From JACVRW01 sp963803245 (GTDB lineage: Bacteria; Actinomycetota; Thermoleophilia; Solirubrobacterales; Thermoleophilaceae): DNA of 64,000 nucleotides. The position numbers and the translations under genes were made by a program. Below are positions 46,175 through 53,732 of this stretch, in pieces. The first letter of the stretch is position 1; each line of letters opens with the position of its first letter. A model generated the notes under the pieces. The model was not told the origin of the DNA and ran no database searches. It was given only the letters and a program-made list of their open reading frames with translations. Location: contig CAWDLI010000015.1 of NCBI GenBank assembly GCA_963803245.1, positions 310,001 to 374,000 of the forward strand. The letters run 5' to 3'.

Positions 46175-47109
46175 GGGGCCGCCTCGCCCGCCGGAACCCG
46201 CGCGAGCACCTCGAGGAAGGCGTTCGAGGGCAGCACCCAGCGTCCATCGACCTTCCGGAGCTCATACGGAGTGGGGTCGCTGACGTGGTACCCGAGCTCC
46301 GGCTTGTCCTGGTCGAGGACGGTCCGGTTGCGGACGGTCAGCGTGGCCGCGTTCCCGCGAGTGGCCACGCGCACGATCCGCGGCGGCCCGAGCACGTCGA
46401 AGCCGTCCGCATCCTTGCGCAGGCGGGCGATCTCGCGGACGCTGAGGCCCAGCGCGGGCGCGTAGTACCGCACGGCCTTCCGCGCATCGCTCCGCTGGAG
46501 CGCCCCGAACCACGCCAGGAAGGCCCTCTCGGGACTCCCTGCCGGATAGCGCGAGAGCTGGCGGCGGGTGACCCTCGGCACCTGCGGCGCCGGCTCGAGT
46601 GCCCCGGTGTCCTCCCTGGCCACGAGCTCCACGAAGCTGTTGCTGGCCAGGAGCCAGCGACCATCCACGAGCTGCAGCTCGAAGGGCACCACCTGCTTGT
46701 CGGTGTAGTCGACTCGCCCGTTCGGCCAGATCCTCCCGGTGCGGAAATGGGCCAGCACACGTGCCCGCGACCCGTTCACGTCCACCTGCTCGATGATCGG
46801 AGGCGCGAGCGGATCGATGGCGTAGGCCCCGGCCGTCCTCTGCCGGGCGAGCGTCTCGGGCGTCAGTCCGAGCGACGGAACGTATAGGGACGCCAGCTCA
46901 CGCGCCTCACCCTTCTGGAGCGCCTGGAACCACCCGAGGAAGGCACGCGCGGGGCTGCCGGGCGGGTAGCGGTCCAGGTCGCGCTGGCTGACGACCGGGG
47001 TCTGCGCAGTGGGCTTCGTGTCGCCACCCAACTCGCCACAGCCGGAGGCCGCGGCCAGCAGAGCCAGGAGAGCTGCGAGGCCGACGCCCGAGCGGCACCG
47101 TCTGGCCAC
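46171..47109 (-). CDS. Lipoprotein with a tandemly duplicated domain
   Basis: The 312-aa product has a lipobox-type signal (LAALLALLAAASGCGEL). Two copies of one domain of about 130 residues follow. Each opens with a pattern like RDLDRYPPGSPARAFLGWFQALQKGEARELASLYVPSLGL (copy 1) or RQLSRYPAGSPERAFLAWFGALQRSDARKAVRYYAPALGL (copy 2). Each ends VDGRWLLASNSFVEL or VDGRWVLPSNAFLEVL. The alternating helix then beta-sheet layout resembles NTF2-like folds. The gene is coupled by overlap to the polymerase gene and lies 3 nt after rmlD, so it probably acts in polymer assembly, perhaps as an outside accessory factor. Not a family I can name. Confidence 0.75.
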   Translation of the reverse strand: MARRCRSGVGLAALLALLAAASGCGELGGDTKPTAQTPVVSQRDLDRYPPGSPARAFLGWFQALQKGEARELASLYVPSLGLTPETLARQRTAGAYAIDPLAPPIIEQVDVNGSRARVLAHFRTGRIWPNGRVDYTDKQVVPFELQLVDGRWLLASNSFVELVAREDTGALEPAPQVPRVTRRQLSRYPAGSPERAFLAWFGALQRSDARKAVRYYAPALGLSVREIARLRKDADGFDVLGPPRIVRVATRGNAATLTVRNRTVLDQDKPELGYHVSDPTPYELRKVDGRWVLPSNAFLEVLARVPAGEAAP

Positions 47110-47112
47110 GGA

Positions 47113-48015
47113 CTACTTCTCCAGGGTGCCGGCGCGCTCCGGAGCCGCGGAGAGGCCCGCGCGTTCCATGTACTCGGCGAGCCCTTCCCTCCAGTGCCTG
47201 AGCGGGGAAAGGCCCAGCGAGTCCGTGCGGCGGCGATCCAGGACCCCGTTCAGCGGACGGTCGGCCCCGCCGGGTGCGCGCGTGGTCTCGACCGGCTCGA
47301 TCTCCACATCGATCCCGGCGATCTCCATGATCGCCCCGGTGAACTCGAACCACGAGCAGGCACCGCCGGCGGTGAGGTGCACGAGCCCGCCGGCACCCTT
47401 CTCGACGCCCTCGACCAGGGCGCGGGCGAGGTCAGCGGTGTAGGTCGGGCTCAGGCGCTGGTCCGCGACCATCTTCAGCGCTCCCTGCTCCCGCGCCCGG
47501 GCGGACATCCGCGTGACGAAGTTGCCGCCCTTGGACGCGCTGCCGTGAAGGCCGTAGAGGCCGGCCGTGCGAGCCACGAGCGCGTCCGGCGCATACGCCA
47601 GGGCCGCGTACTCCCCACCGAGCTTCGTGAACGCGTAGACGCTCGTGGGCGAGGGCGCGTCGGACTCGCTGTACGGCTCGCCCGCCTTGCCGTCGAACAC
47701 GTAGTTGGTGCTCAGGTGCACGAACTTCGCCCCGTGCTCGGCACAGCGCTCGGCCATGCGCTTGACGGCCCGGACGTTCACCTCGGCCGCGCGATCCTCC
47801 TCCTGCTCGCAGACCTCCACGTTGTGGAAGGCGGCGCAGTTGAAGACCAGGTCGGGCTGGACCTCCGAGAAGGCGCGGTCCATGGCCAAGTCGTCGGTCA
47901 CGTCGAGCTCCTCGCGAGACCGTGCGCTCACCTCGTCGGAGCCGCCCAGAAGCTCCGCCAGGTCGGAAGCCAGCTGACCGCCGCCGCCGGTGATCAGGAC
48001 GCGGCGGGTGCTCAC
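47113..48015 (-). CDS. rmlD: dTDP-4-dehydrorhamnose reductase
   Basis: This 300-aa SDR reduces dTDP-4-dehydro-L-rhamnose to dTDP-L-rhamnose. It has RVLITGGGGQLASDLAELL, LDVTDDLAMDRAFSEVQPDLVFNCAAFHNVEVCE, VHLSTNYVFDG, the catalytic YAFTKLGGEY and the C-terminal RPLNGVLDRRR typical of RmlD. The GTG at 48015 overlaps the stop of the upstream SDR (GTGA). RmlC is found at 51.25 kb; RmlA and RmlB are not in the window. Together these suggest L-rhamnose in the polymer, in line with the rhamnosyltransferase-like GT2 genes next door. Confidence 0.88.
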   Translation of the reverse strand: MSTRRVLITGGGGQLASDLAELLGGSDEVSARSREELDVTDDLAMDRAFSEVQPDLVFNCAAFHNVEVCEQEEDRAAEVNVRAVKRMAERCAEHGAKFVHLSTNYVFDGKAGEPYSESDAPSPTSVYAFTKLGGEYAALAYAPDALVARTAGLYGLHGSASKGGNFVTRMSARAREQGALKMVADQRLSPTYTADLARALVEGVEKGAGGLVHLTAGGACSWFEFTGAIMEIAGIDVEIEPVETTRAPGGADRPLNGVLDRRRTDSLGLSPLRHWREGLAEYMERAGLSAAPERAGTLEK

Positions 48016-49106
48016 AGAACCGAGCCGAACTCCTCGATGCGCGGCTGGACCTCGTGGAGCAGCTGGAGCCAGCGGATGTTGTAGTACCGCGGGTCGGTGA
48101 GCTGCGACCGATCCTTGATGTCGATGGCCCCGAGCATGTCGGACACGGCCTCGACCACCGAGCGGCGGGGTATGAAGCCGATCTGCGCGGACAGCTTGGC
48201 GTTCGAGCACTCGTAGTCGCGCGTCAGCTTCGGCGCGGGAGCCTCCTCGAGGCGGACGGTCGCGCCGACCAGCTGCACCGAGCCCGCGACGAGCATCGCC
48301 AGCTCACGGATCTGGTAGTTCGAGTGCAGGACGTTGTAGATCTCGCCCTTCACGATGTGCTCGGGGGCCTCGTAGGCCGCGACCATGGCATCGGACACGT
48401 CCCGCACGTCCACGAGCGGGCGCCACATCCAGCCTCCGCCGTGGAGGAGCAGCCGGCCCTCGACCAGCGCGTCCTTCACGAAGGTGTTGACCACCAGGTC
48501 GTAGCGCATGCGCGAGCTGTGGCCGTAGACCGTGCCGTTGCGCAGGATCACCGGGCACAGACCCTGGTCCTGGAGGCCGAGGAGCGCCTGCTCCCCGTAA
48601 TGCTTCGAGGTCGAGTAGGCCCCGCGCGGCTGAACGGCCGCGTTCTCGTCGTGCATTCCGGGGGGAAGCCCGTCGTAGAGCGAGCAGGAGGAGGAGAAGA
48701 CCACGCGCTCCACGCCGCGCTCGACGCAGGCCTTGCCGAGCGCCTCGGTGGCCACGGCGTTCATCTGCCAGTTGGCCTCGGGGTCGTACTCCGCGGTGGG
48801 GTCGTTCGAGAGGCCGGCGAGGTGGATCACGCCGTCCACGCCGTCGAGGGCGGTGGCGGGGATCTCGCGCACGTCGGCGACCACGAGCTCGATGCGGTCG
48901 CGCACGCGCTCCAGCGGCTTCTCGCCCCAGTAGAGGCGGTCGAGCACGCGGACCTTGTAGCCACGCTCGAGCAGGCGCTCGGTGAGTATCGCTCCGATGT
49001 AGCCGGCGCCGCCCGTCACGAGGACGGTTCCGCCCCGGGGAGGCTCGGGGGACAGGCCGTTGCTGCGTCCCGACGGCTGGGGGACGTGGTTGGTGGGTTC
49101 GCTCAC
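48012..49106 (-). CDS. NAD-dependent extended SDR (sugar-nucleotide epimerase/dehydratase-like)
   Basis: The 364-aa protein carries TVLVTGGAGYIGAILTERLLERG for NAD binding. It also has VIHLAGLSNDPTAEYDPEANWQMN, VVFSSSCSLYDGLPPGMHDENAA and the catalytic YSTSKHYGEQALL. The substrate could be a UDP- or CDP-hexose; given the RfbH dehydrase nearby, a 4-keto reductase for a 3,6-dideoxyhexose is one option. I used the GTG at 49106 because the first 13 upstream codons look non-coding. It is divergent from the first GT2 gene across 137 bp; no promoter could be fixed there with confidence. Confidence 0.82.
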   Translation of the reverse strand: MSEPTNHVPQPSGRSNGLSPEPPRGGTVLVTGGAGYIGAILTERLLERGYKVRVLDRLYWGEKPLERVRDRIELVVADVREIPATALDGVDGVIHLAGLSNDPTAEYDPEANWQMNAVATEALGKACVERGVERVVFSSSCSLYDGLPPGMHDENAAVQPRGAYSTSKHYGEQALLGLQDQGLCPVILRNGTVYGHSSRMRYDLVVNTFVKDALVEGRLLLHGGGWMWRPLVDVRDVSDAMVAAYEAPEHIVKGEIYNVLHSNYQIRELAMLVAGSVQLVGATVRLEEAPAPKLTRDYECSNAKLSAQIGFIPRRSVVEAVSDMLGAIDIKDRSQLTDPRYYNIRWLQLLHEVQPRIEEFGSVL

Positions 49107-49243
49107 CGCGCTTACGCTACCGCAGGTCGTTCGAGATCGCGGCAATACACGCGGGCAAGGCTGTCCCCATCTTCGCGGATTTCGGCGGTTCCCTGTAGCT
49201 TGATGGCGCGTCGTGCGCGTCTGCCACGACCTGAACGAGAACG

Positions 49244-50197
49244 ATGGCAGCCGAACCCACTTCCGCCCAACCGGTCAGCCCGGCGCCCCAGGCAGCCGAG
49301 CCCCTTCTCGAGATCGTGATCGTCGTCTCCGACGGCGCGCGCGAGCACGTGCGCGCATGCCTGGAGTCGCTCCGCCAGCACCCCCTGGACGCGGGACCGA
49401 TGGTCACCCACGTGGTGGACAACGCGAGCACCGACGGCACCGCGGAGATGATCCTCAGCGAATTCCCGGAGGTCCAGCTCCAGACGCTGCCGTGGAACGC
49501 CGGCTTCTGCATCGCGAACAACGTCGTCCTGCGGCGCGCGACCGCGCGCTACGTGCTGCTGCTCAACCCGGACACCGAGGTCACGCCCGGCGCGCTCGAC
49601 TGGATGCTGCGCCTGATGGACGCCCGGCCGGACATCGGGATGGCCAGCTGCCGGCTGGTGCAGCCCGACGGCACCTTCGACCACGCCGCCAAGCGCTCGT
49701 TCCCCACCCCGCTCGGCGCGCTCGCCCACTTCACCGGCCTCGGCCGCCGCGCGGCGGCCGACACGCGCCTCGCCCAGTACCGGGCGCCGGAGCTCGACGA
49801 GCTCGACAGCGGCGAGGTGGACGCGGTGAACGGCGCCTTCATGCTCGTCCGCGACACGGCGCTCGAGCAGGTCGGGCCGCTCGACGAGGGCTACTGGCTC
49901 TACATGGACGACCTCGACTGGTGCTACCGGTTCAAGCAGAAGGGCTGGAAGGTCTGGTACGACGGGTCGGTCACGTGCATCCACGTGAAGGGCGGCACGA
50001 CCGTGGAGGCTCGCCGCAGCGGACGCCACCGCGGCCTCAAGCACAACCTGGCGTTCCACCGCAGCATGGGCCGCTTCTACCGCAAGTTCTACGCGGGGCA
50101 GCGCCCCCCCGTGGACGTGCTGATCTACACCGCGATCATGGGCAAGTTCGTGATCGCCGCCGTACGGAGCACGATCGCCCGCAAGAGGATCTTCTAG
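49244..50197 (+). CDS. GT2-family glycosyltransferase (rhamnosyltransferase-like)
   Basis: A 317-aa GT-A enzyme: LEIVIVVSDGAREHVRACLESL, VVDNASTDGTAEMIL, the D-x-D-like LLLNPDTEVTPGALDWML and MDDLDWCYRFKQKGWKVWY with the ED-type catalytic acidic pair. The conserved VNGAFMLVRDTAL is also present. The pattern matches the WbbL/rhamnosyltransferase branch. It lacks membrane segments except a possible C-terminal amphipathic region. It is first in a plus-strand run of four genes ending with the priming transferase. Confidence 0.88.
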   Translation: MAAEPTSAQPVSPAPQAAEPLLEIVIVVSDGAREHVRACLESLRQHPLDAGPMVTHVVDNASTDGTAEMILSEFPEVQLQTLPWNAGFCIANNVVLRRATARYVLLLNPDTEVTPGALDWMLRLMDARPDIGMASCRLVQPDGTFDHAAKRSFPTPLGALAHFTGLGRRAAADTRLAQYRAPELDELDSGEVDAVNGAFMLVRDTALEQVGPLDEGYWLYMDDLDWCYRFKQKGWKVWYDGSVTCIHVKGGTTVEARRSGRHRGLKHNLAFHRSMGRFYRKFYAGQRPPVDVLIYTAIMGKFVIAAVRSTIARKRIF

Positions 50198-50209
50198 GAA
50201 AGCTCCGCC

Positions 50210-51256
50210 ATGGCCGTGCCGGAGATCAGCGCAATCGTCGTCAACTATCGGCGCCCGGACATCCTGGGCGCCTGCCTCGGCTCGCTCGACACCGCGCTCG
50301 CCCGGACCGGTGAGCAGACCGAGGTCGTGGTGGTCGACAACGCGTCCGGCGACGAGTCCTGCGACCTCGTCCGGACGATCGCGCCGCACGCGAAGCTCCT
50401 CGAGATGCCCGACAACCTCGGCTTCCCGACCGCTGTGAGCAAGGGGATCCAGGCGTCCACCGGCACCTGGGTGCTCCTGATCAACAACGACGTGGAGGTG
50501 GAGCCGGACTCCATCAAGCACATGCTCGACGCCGCCCGCTCGCGGCCGCGGATCGGCTCCGTGGCGGCGCAGATGCGCTTCGCCAACGGGCGCGACACGA
50601 TCAACTCGGCCGGAATCGGCGTGGACCGGCTCGGGATCGCCTTCGACCGCCTGCTCGGCCAGCCGGTCGCCGCCAGCGAGGACGAGACCATCGAGGTCTT
50701 CGGAGCCTGCGGCGGCGCCGCGCTCTACCGGCGCGAGATGCTCGAGGAGATCGGCGGCTTCGACGAGTCCTACTTCTTCGCGCTGGACGACGCCGACGTG
50801 GCCTGGCGCCAGCAGATGAAGGGCTGGCCCTGCCTGTACGTGCCGGCGGCCGTGGTGCACCACCACCACGGCGCCACCATCGGGCACGGGTCGAGCCTCA
50901 AGTACTTCCACGTGGGCCTGAACCGCGTGCGCACAGTCGCCAAGAACGCCGACTCCGGCCAGCTGCGCCGGCACGGCCTGTCCATGATCGGCTACGACGT
51001 GGCCTACGTGGCCTACGCGGCGATCACCGACAAGACGCTCGCCCCGCTCCGCGGGCGGCTGAAGGGCCTGCGCGAATGGCGCGGGTACCGCCGTGCGGGT
51101 GCCACCGGGCGAGGCCCGGTGGAGCTCGCCCCAACGCGCGGCCTGCGTGCCGCGCTCGACCGCCGGTCGGCCTGGCAGGGCGTGTCCGACGCCCTCCATA
51201 CGAATGGCGGCCCCCCGCGCGCCGCCGCGGTCGAGGGCCAGGAGGGAAAGACATGA
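50210..51256 (+). CDS. GT2-family glycosyltransferase
   Basis: This 348-aa protein has EISAIVVNYRRPDILGACLGSL, VVVVDNASGDESCDLV, VLLINNDVEVEPDSIKHML, GACGGAALYRREMLEEIGGFDESYFFALDDADVAWRQQMKG and a His-rich VVHHHHGATIGHGSS. These are the usual GT2 blocks. It shares general layout with the gene before it but differs enough that the two probably add different residues. The start lies 12 nt after the upstream stop and its own stop overlaps the RmlC ATG. The Arg-rich C-terminal 60 residues are poorly conserved in appearance. Confidence 0.86.
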   Translation: MAVPEISAIVVNYRRPDILGACLGSLDTALARTGEQTEVVVVDNASGDESCDLVRTIAPHAKLLEMPDNLGFPTAVSKGIQASTGTWVLLINNDVEVEPDSIKHMLDAARSRPRIGSVAAQMRFANGRDTINSAGIGVDRLGIAFDRLLGQPVAASEDETIEVFGACGGAALYRREMLEEIGGFDESYFFALDDADVAWRQQMKGWPCLYVPAAVVHHHHGATIGHGSSLKYFHVGLNRVRTVAKNADSGQLRRHGLSMIGYDVAYVAYAAITDKTLAPLRGRLKGLREWRGYRRAGATGRGPVELAPTRGLRAALDRRSAWQGVSDALHTNGGPPRAAAVEGQEGKT

Positions 51257-51810
51257 AGGCAATCGAGACACGGCTCGACGGGCCGATTCTGGTGGAGCCG
51301 GTGGTGCACGGCGACCACCGCGGCTTCTTCCACGAGACCTACCGCAAGAACGTGTACGCCGAGCTCGGCATCCACGACGACTTCGTCCAGGACAACCACT
51401 CGCGCTCGAGCCACGGCATCGTGCGCGGCATGCATTTCCAGGTGGGCGACGGCATGGCCAAGCTCGTGCGCTGCGGGCGCGGCGCGATCGTCGACGTGGT
51501 GGTGGACCTGAGGCGCGGCTCGCCCACCTTCGGCGAGTGGGAGGCGTTCGAGCTGGACGACGAGAACCTGCGCCAGCTCTACTGCCCGATCGGATTCGCC
51601 CACGGCTTCTGCGTCACGAGCGATCTCGCCGACGTGATGTACAAGTGCTCGGGCTACTACGACGAGTCGATCGAGCGCGGGATCAAGTACGACGATCCGG
51701 AGATCGGCATCAAATGGCCGGACGTGGAGCTGATTCCCTCCGATCGCGACGCGAACGCGCCGCGGCTCAGTGAGATCGCCGGCGAGCTGCCATTCACGTA
51801 CGAGCACTAG
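51253..51810 (+). CDS. rmlC: dTDP-4-dehydrorhamnose 3,5-epimerase
   Basis: The 185-aa cupin-fold enzyme turns dTDP-4-keto-6-deoxyglucose into the rhamno form. It has PVVHGDHRGFFHETYRKNVY, FVQDNHSRSSHGIVRGMHFQ (catalytic His-Asp region), AIVDVVVDLRRGSPTFGEWEAFEL and LYCPIGFAHGFCVTSDLADVMYKCSGYY. All are standard RmlC motifs. The start at 51253 follows GGAGGGAAAGAC, a strong ribosome binding site, and overlaps the GT2 stop. It completes the rhamnose step upstream of rmlD, which is on the other strand 3 kb away. Confidence 0.93.
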   Translation: MKAIETRLDGPILVEPVVHGDHRGFFHETYRKNVYAELGIHDDFVQDNHSRSSHGIVRGMHFQVGDGMAKLVRCGRGAIVDVVVDLRRGSPTFGEWEAFELDDENLRQLYCPIGFAHGFCVTSDLADVMYKCSGYYDESIERGIKYDDPEIGIKWPDVELIPSDRDANAPRLSEIAGELPFTYEH

Positions 51811-51889
51811 CGCAGGTTCTTGCCCAGCTTCAGCGCTAGGGCAATAACTGGACTAGCGTTTTCGGCGCTTGCGAGGTATACAGAACGGG

Positions 51890-53401
51890 ATGCCGGCCCG
51901 CTTGGCCACGCACGGACGCCCTCAGGCGGCGCCGGCGCCGGAGGAATACTCCCTGTTCCGCCGTCGCGGACCGTGGAAGGACGCCCTCCGGCGTCGGATG
52001 CTTGCTGTGGCGGACTCCCTCACGCTCTTCATCGCGATCGCGGTCGCGGGAATCGTCGAGGGCCATAACTTCCTGCTCTGGGCGCTCGCGCTGCTGCCGC
52101 TCTGGCTGCTCCTCGCCAAGATCGAGGGGCTCTACGACCGCGACCAGCCCAAGATCTGGTACCTGACGATCGACGAGGCCCCGGCGCTCGTCCACTGGGT
52201 CACGGTGTCCGTGGCCACCACCTCTCTGCTCATGGCGGCGGTGCTCGATGCGGGCTGGCTGTCCGCGAAGAGCGCGGCGGTCATGTGGGTCACAGCGCTC
52301 GTCGCGGCCGCGGCACTGCGCAGCGCGGCGCGCAACCTCTGGCGGCGGATCGTGCCTCCCGAGCGCGGCCTCGTGATCGGCAGCGGCCAGCTGGCCTCCG
52401 CCGTGCGCCGCAAGCTCAAGCTCGAGCCGGGCCACCACATGACGGTCGTGGGCTACACGGGCTCCCCGTCGGGCCGAAACGGAAACGGCTCCGAGCCGGC
52501 GGCCACCGGGAGCAACGGCCACACCGTCATCCGCGAGGACGTGGCCGTCTCGGCGCAGCTCGACGACCTGGACCAGGCCGATCTCGAGGAGCTGATCAAG
52601 GCCACCCACGCCGAGCGGGTCATCCTCGCCGCGCCGGAGCTCGACGAGCCCACGCTCGCGCGAGTGGTGCGCAGCTGCCGCCATCTGGGCGTCAAGCTCA
52701 GCGTGGCCCCGCCGATGCGGGCCATGCTCGGCACGGCCGTGGAGCTCAGCCACATCGCCGAGCTCCCCGTGATCGAGTACCGCACGGGCAACCCCTCCCG
52801 GTCGACGATGGCGCTCAAGCGCACGCTCGACGTGCTGGTGGCCACAGCGGGCCTCGTGGTGCTGACGCCGGTGCTGGCGGTGGTCGCGGTGATGATCAAG
52901 CTCGACTCGCGCGGCCCGGTGCTCTTCATCCAGCCGCGCGCCGGCCGCAAGGGCGTGCCGTTCCCGATCCTCAAGTTCCGCACCATGGACCAGGACGCCG
53001 AGCAGCGGATCTCCGAGGTCGTGTCCATGGACGACCTGCAGGAGCCGATGTTCAAGCTGCGCGACGATCCGCGCGTGACGCGGCTCGGCCGCTTCCTGCG
53101 CCAGACGAGCCTCGACGAGCTGCCGCAGCTGATCAACGTCGTCAGGGGCGACATGAGCCTCGTGGGCCCGCGGCCCGAGGCGCTCTGGCTGGTGGAGCGC
53201 TACAGCGAGACCGAGCGCTTCCGGCTCGAGATGAGGCCCGGCATCACCGGTCCCATGCAGGTCCACGGCAGAGGCGAGCTGACCTTCCAGGAGCGGCTGG
53301 CCGTGGAGCGCGAGTACGTGGAGAACTACTCGCTGCGCAAGGACGTGAAGATCCTCATGCGGACCGTCTCCGCCGTGGTCCGCGCCCGCGGCGCCTTCTA
53401 G
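51890..53401 (+). CDS. Polyprenyl glycosylphosphotransferase (priming sugar-phosphate transferase)
   Basis: This 503-aa protein starts polymer assembly by moving a sugar-phosphate to undecaprenyl phosphate. N-terminal membrane helices (LTLFIAIAVAGIVEG, FLLWALALLPLWLLLA) lead to a nucleotide-binding-like middle domain (ERGLVIGSGQLASAVRR). The C-terminal bacterial sugar transferase domain begins STMALKRTLDVLVATAGLVVL, with PVLFIQPRAGRKGVPFPILKFRTM, then RFLRQTSLDELPQLINVVRGDMSLVGPRPE. I chose the ATG at 51890; TATACA at 51877-51882 ends 7 nt before it, so the transcript may be leaderless. A TTG at 51869 is an alternative. It follows rmlC by 79 nt. Confidence 0.9.
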   Translation: MPARLATHGRPQAAPAPEEYSLFRRRGPWKDALRRRMLAVADSLTLFIAIAVAGIVEGHNFLLWALALLPLWLLLAKIEGLYDRDQPKIWYLTIDEAPALVHWVTVSVATTSLLMAAVLDAGWLSAKSAAVMWVTALVAAAALRSAARNLWRRIVPPERGLVIGSGQLASAVRRKLKLEPGHHMTVVGYTGSPSGRNGNGSEPAATGSNGHTVIREDVAVSAQLDDLDQADLEELIKATHAERVILAAPELDEPTLARVVRSCRHLGVKLSVAPPMRAMLGTAVELSHIAELPVIEYRTGNPSRSTMALKRTLDVLVATAGLVVLTPVLAVVAVMIKLDSRGPVLFIQPRAGRKGVPFPILKFRTMDQDAEQRISEVVSMDDLQEPMFKLRDDPRVTRLGRFLRQTSLDELPQLINVVRGDMSLVGPRPEALWLVERYSETERFRLEMRPGITGPMQVHGRGELTFQERLAVEREYVENYSLRKDVKILMRTVSAVVRARGAF

Positions 53402-53496
53402 AAGCGCTCGCCTCCGCGCTTGGCGGCCGCGCACACGGCCAGGAAGAAGAGCGAAGCCGATACCCAGCCGAAGACGATGGCCGCGGCAAGGATCAT
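53398..53496 (-). CDS. 32-residue single-helix membrane peptide (micro-ORF)
   Basis: In the 331-bp gap between two plus-strand genes, the minus strand encodes MILAAAIVFGWVSASLFFLA then VCAAAKRGGERF. It has a 24-residue hydrophobic helix and a basic tail, so it would insert with the C-terminus inside. Its ATG (53496) overlaps the stop of a second micro-ORF (ATGA). Its stop codon shares the palindrome TTCTAGAA with the stop of the priming transferase gene on the other strand. Short single-helix proteins like this are often toxins, leader peptides or membrane-protein partners; none can be chosen here. Confidence 0.45.
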   Translation of the reverse strand: MILAAAIVFGWVSASLFFLAVCAAAKRGGERF

Positions 53497-53537
53497 CGCT
53501 CAGGATGGGCCGACAGCTGTTCCAGGCGGTCGCGCAT
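53493..53537 (-). CDS. 14-codon micro-ORF with strong ribosome binding site
   Basis: MRDRLEQLSAHPER starts at an ATG at 53537, preceded by GAGGAGAGGCACC, the best Shine-Dalgarno in this gap. It stops at TGA overlapping the ATG of the 32-residue membrane peptide. It may be a translational leader. Alternatively, one base-call error could have split a single 46-48-residue small membrane protein. The remaining part of the gap, 53538-53732, shows no further gene and should contain divergent promoters. Confidence 0.4.
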   Translation of the reverse strand: MRDRLEQLSAHPER

Positions 53538-53732
53538 GGTGCCTCTCCTCGTTCTACGGACCACTGCGCTCTTCCGCCTCCCCCCGCTCACCGAGCGGGC
53601 GACGATGGGAGAGCGATCGCAACTTAGCCGCCGCGTCGGACGACTTCGCGTCGATCGTCACAAGCGTCCCGCAGTTTGCGAGTTTCGACCGGTGGAGGCG
53701 CCGCACGGAGCCTCCGAAGTTAGGCTCGCACG

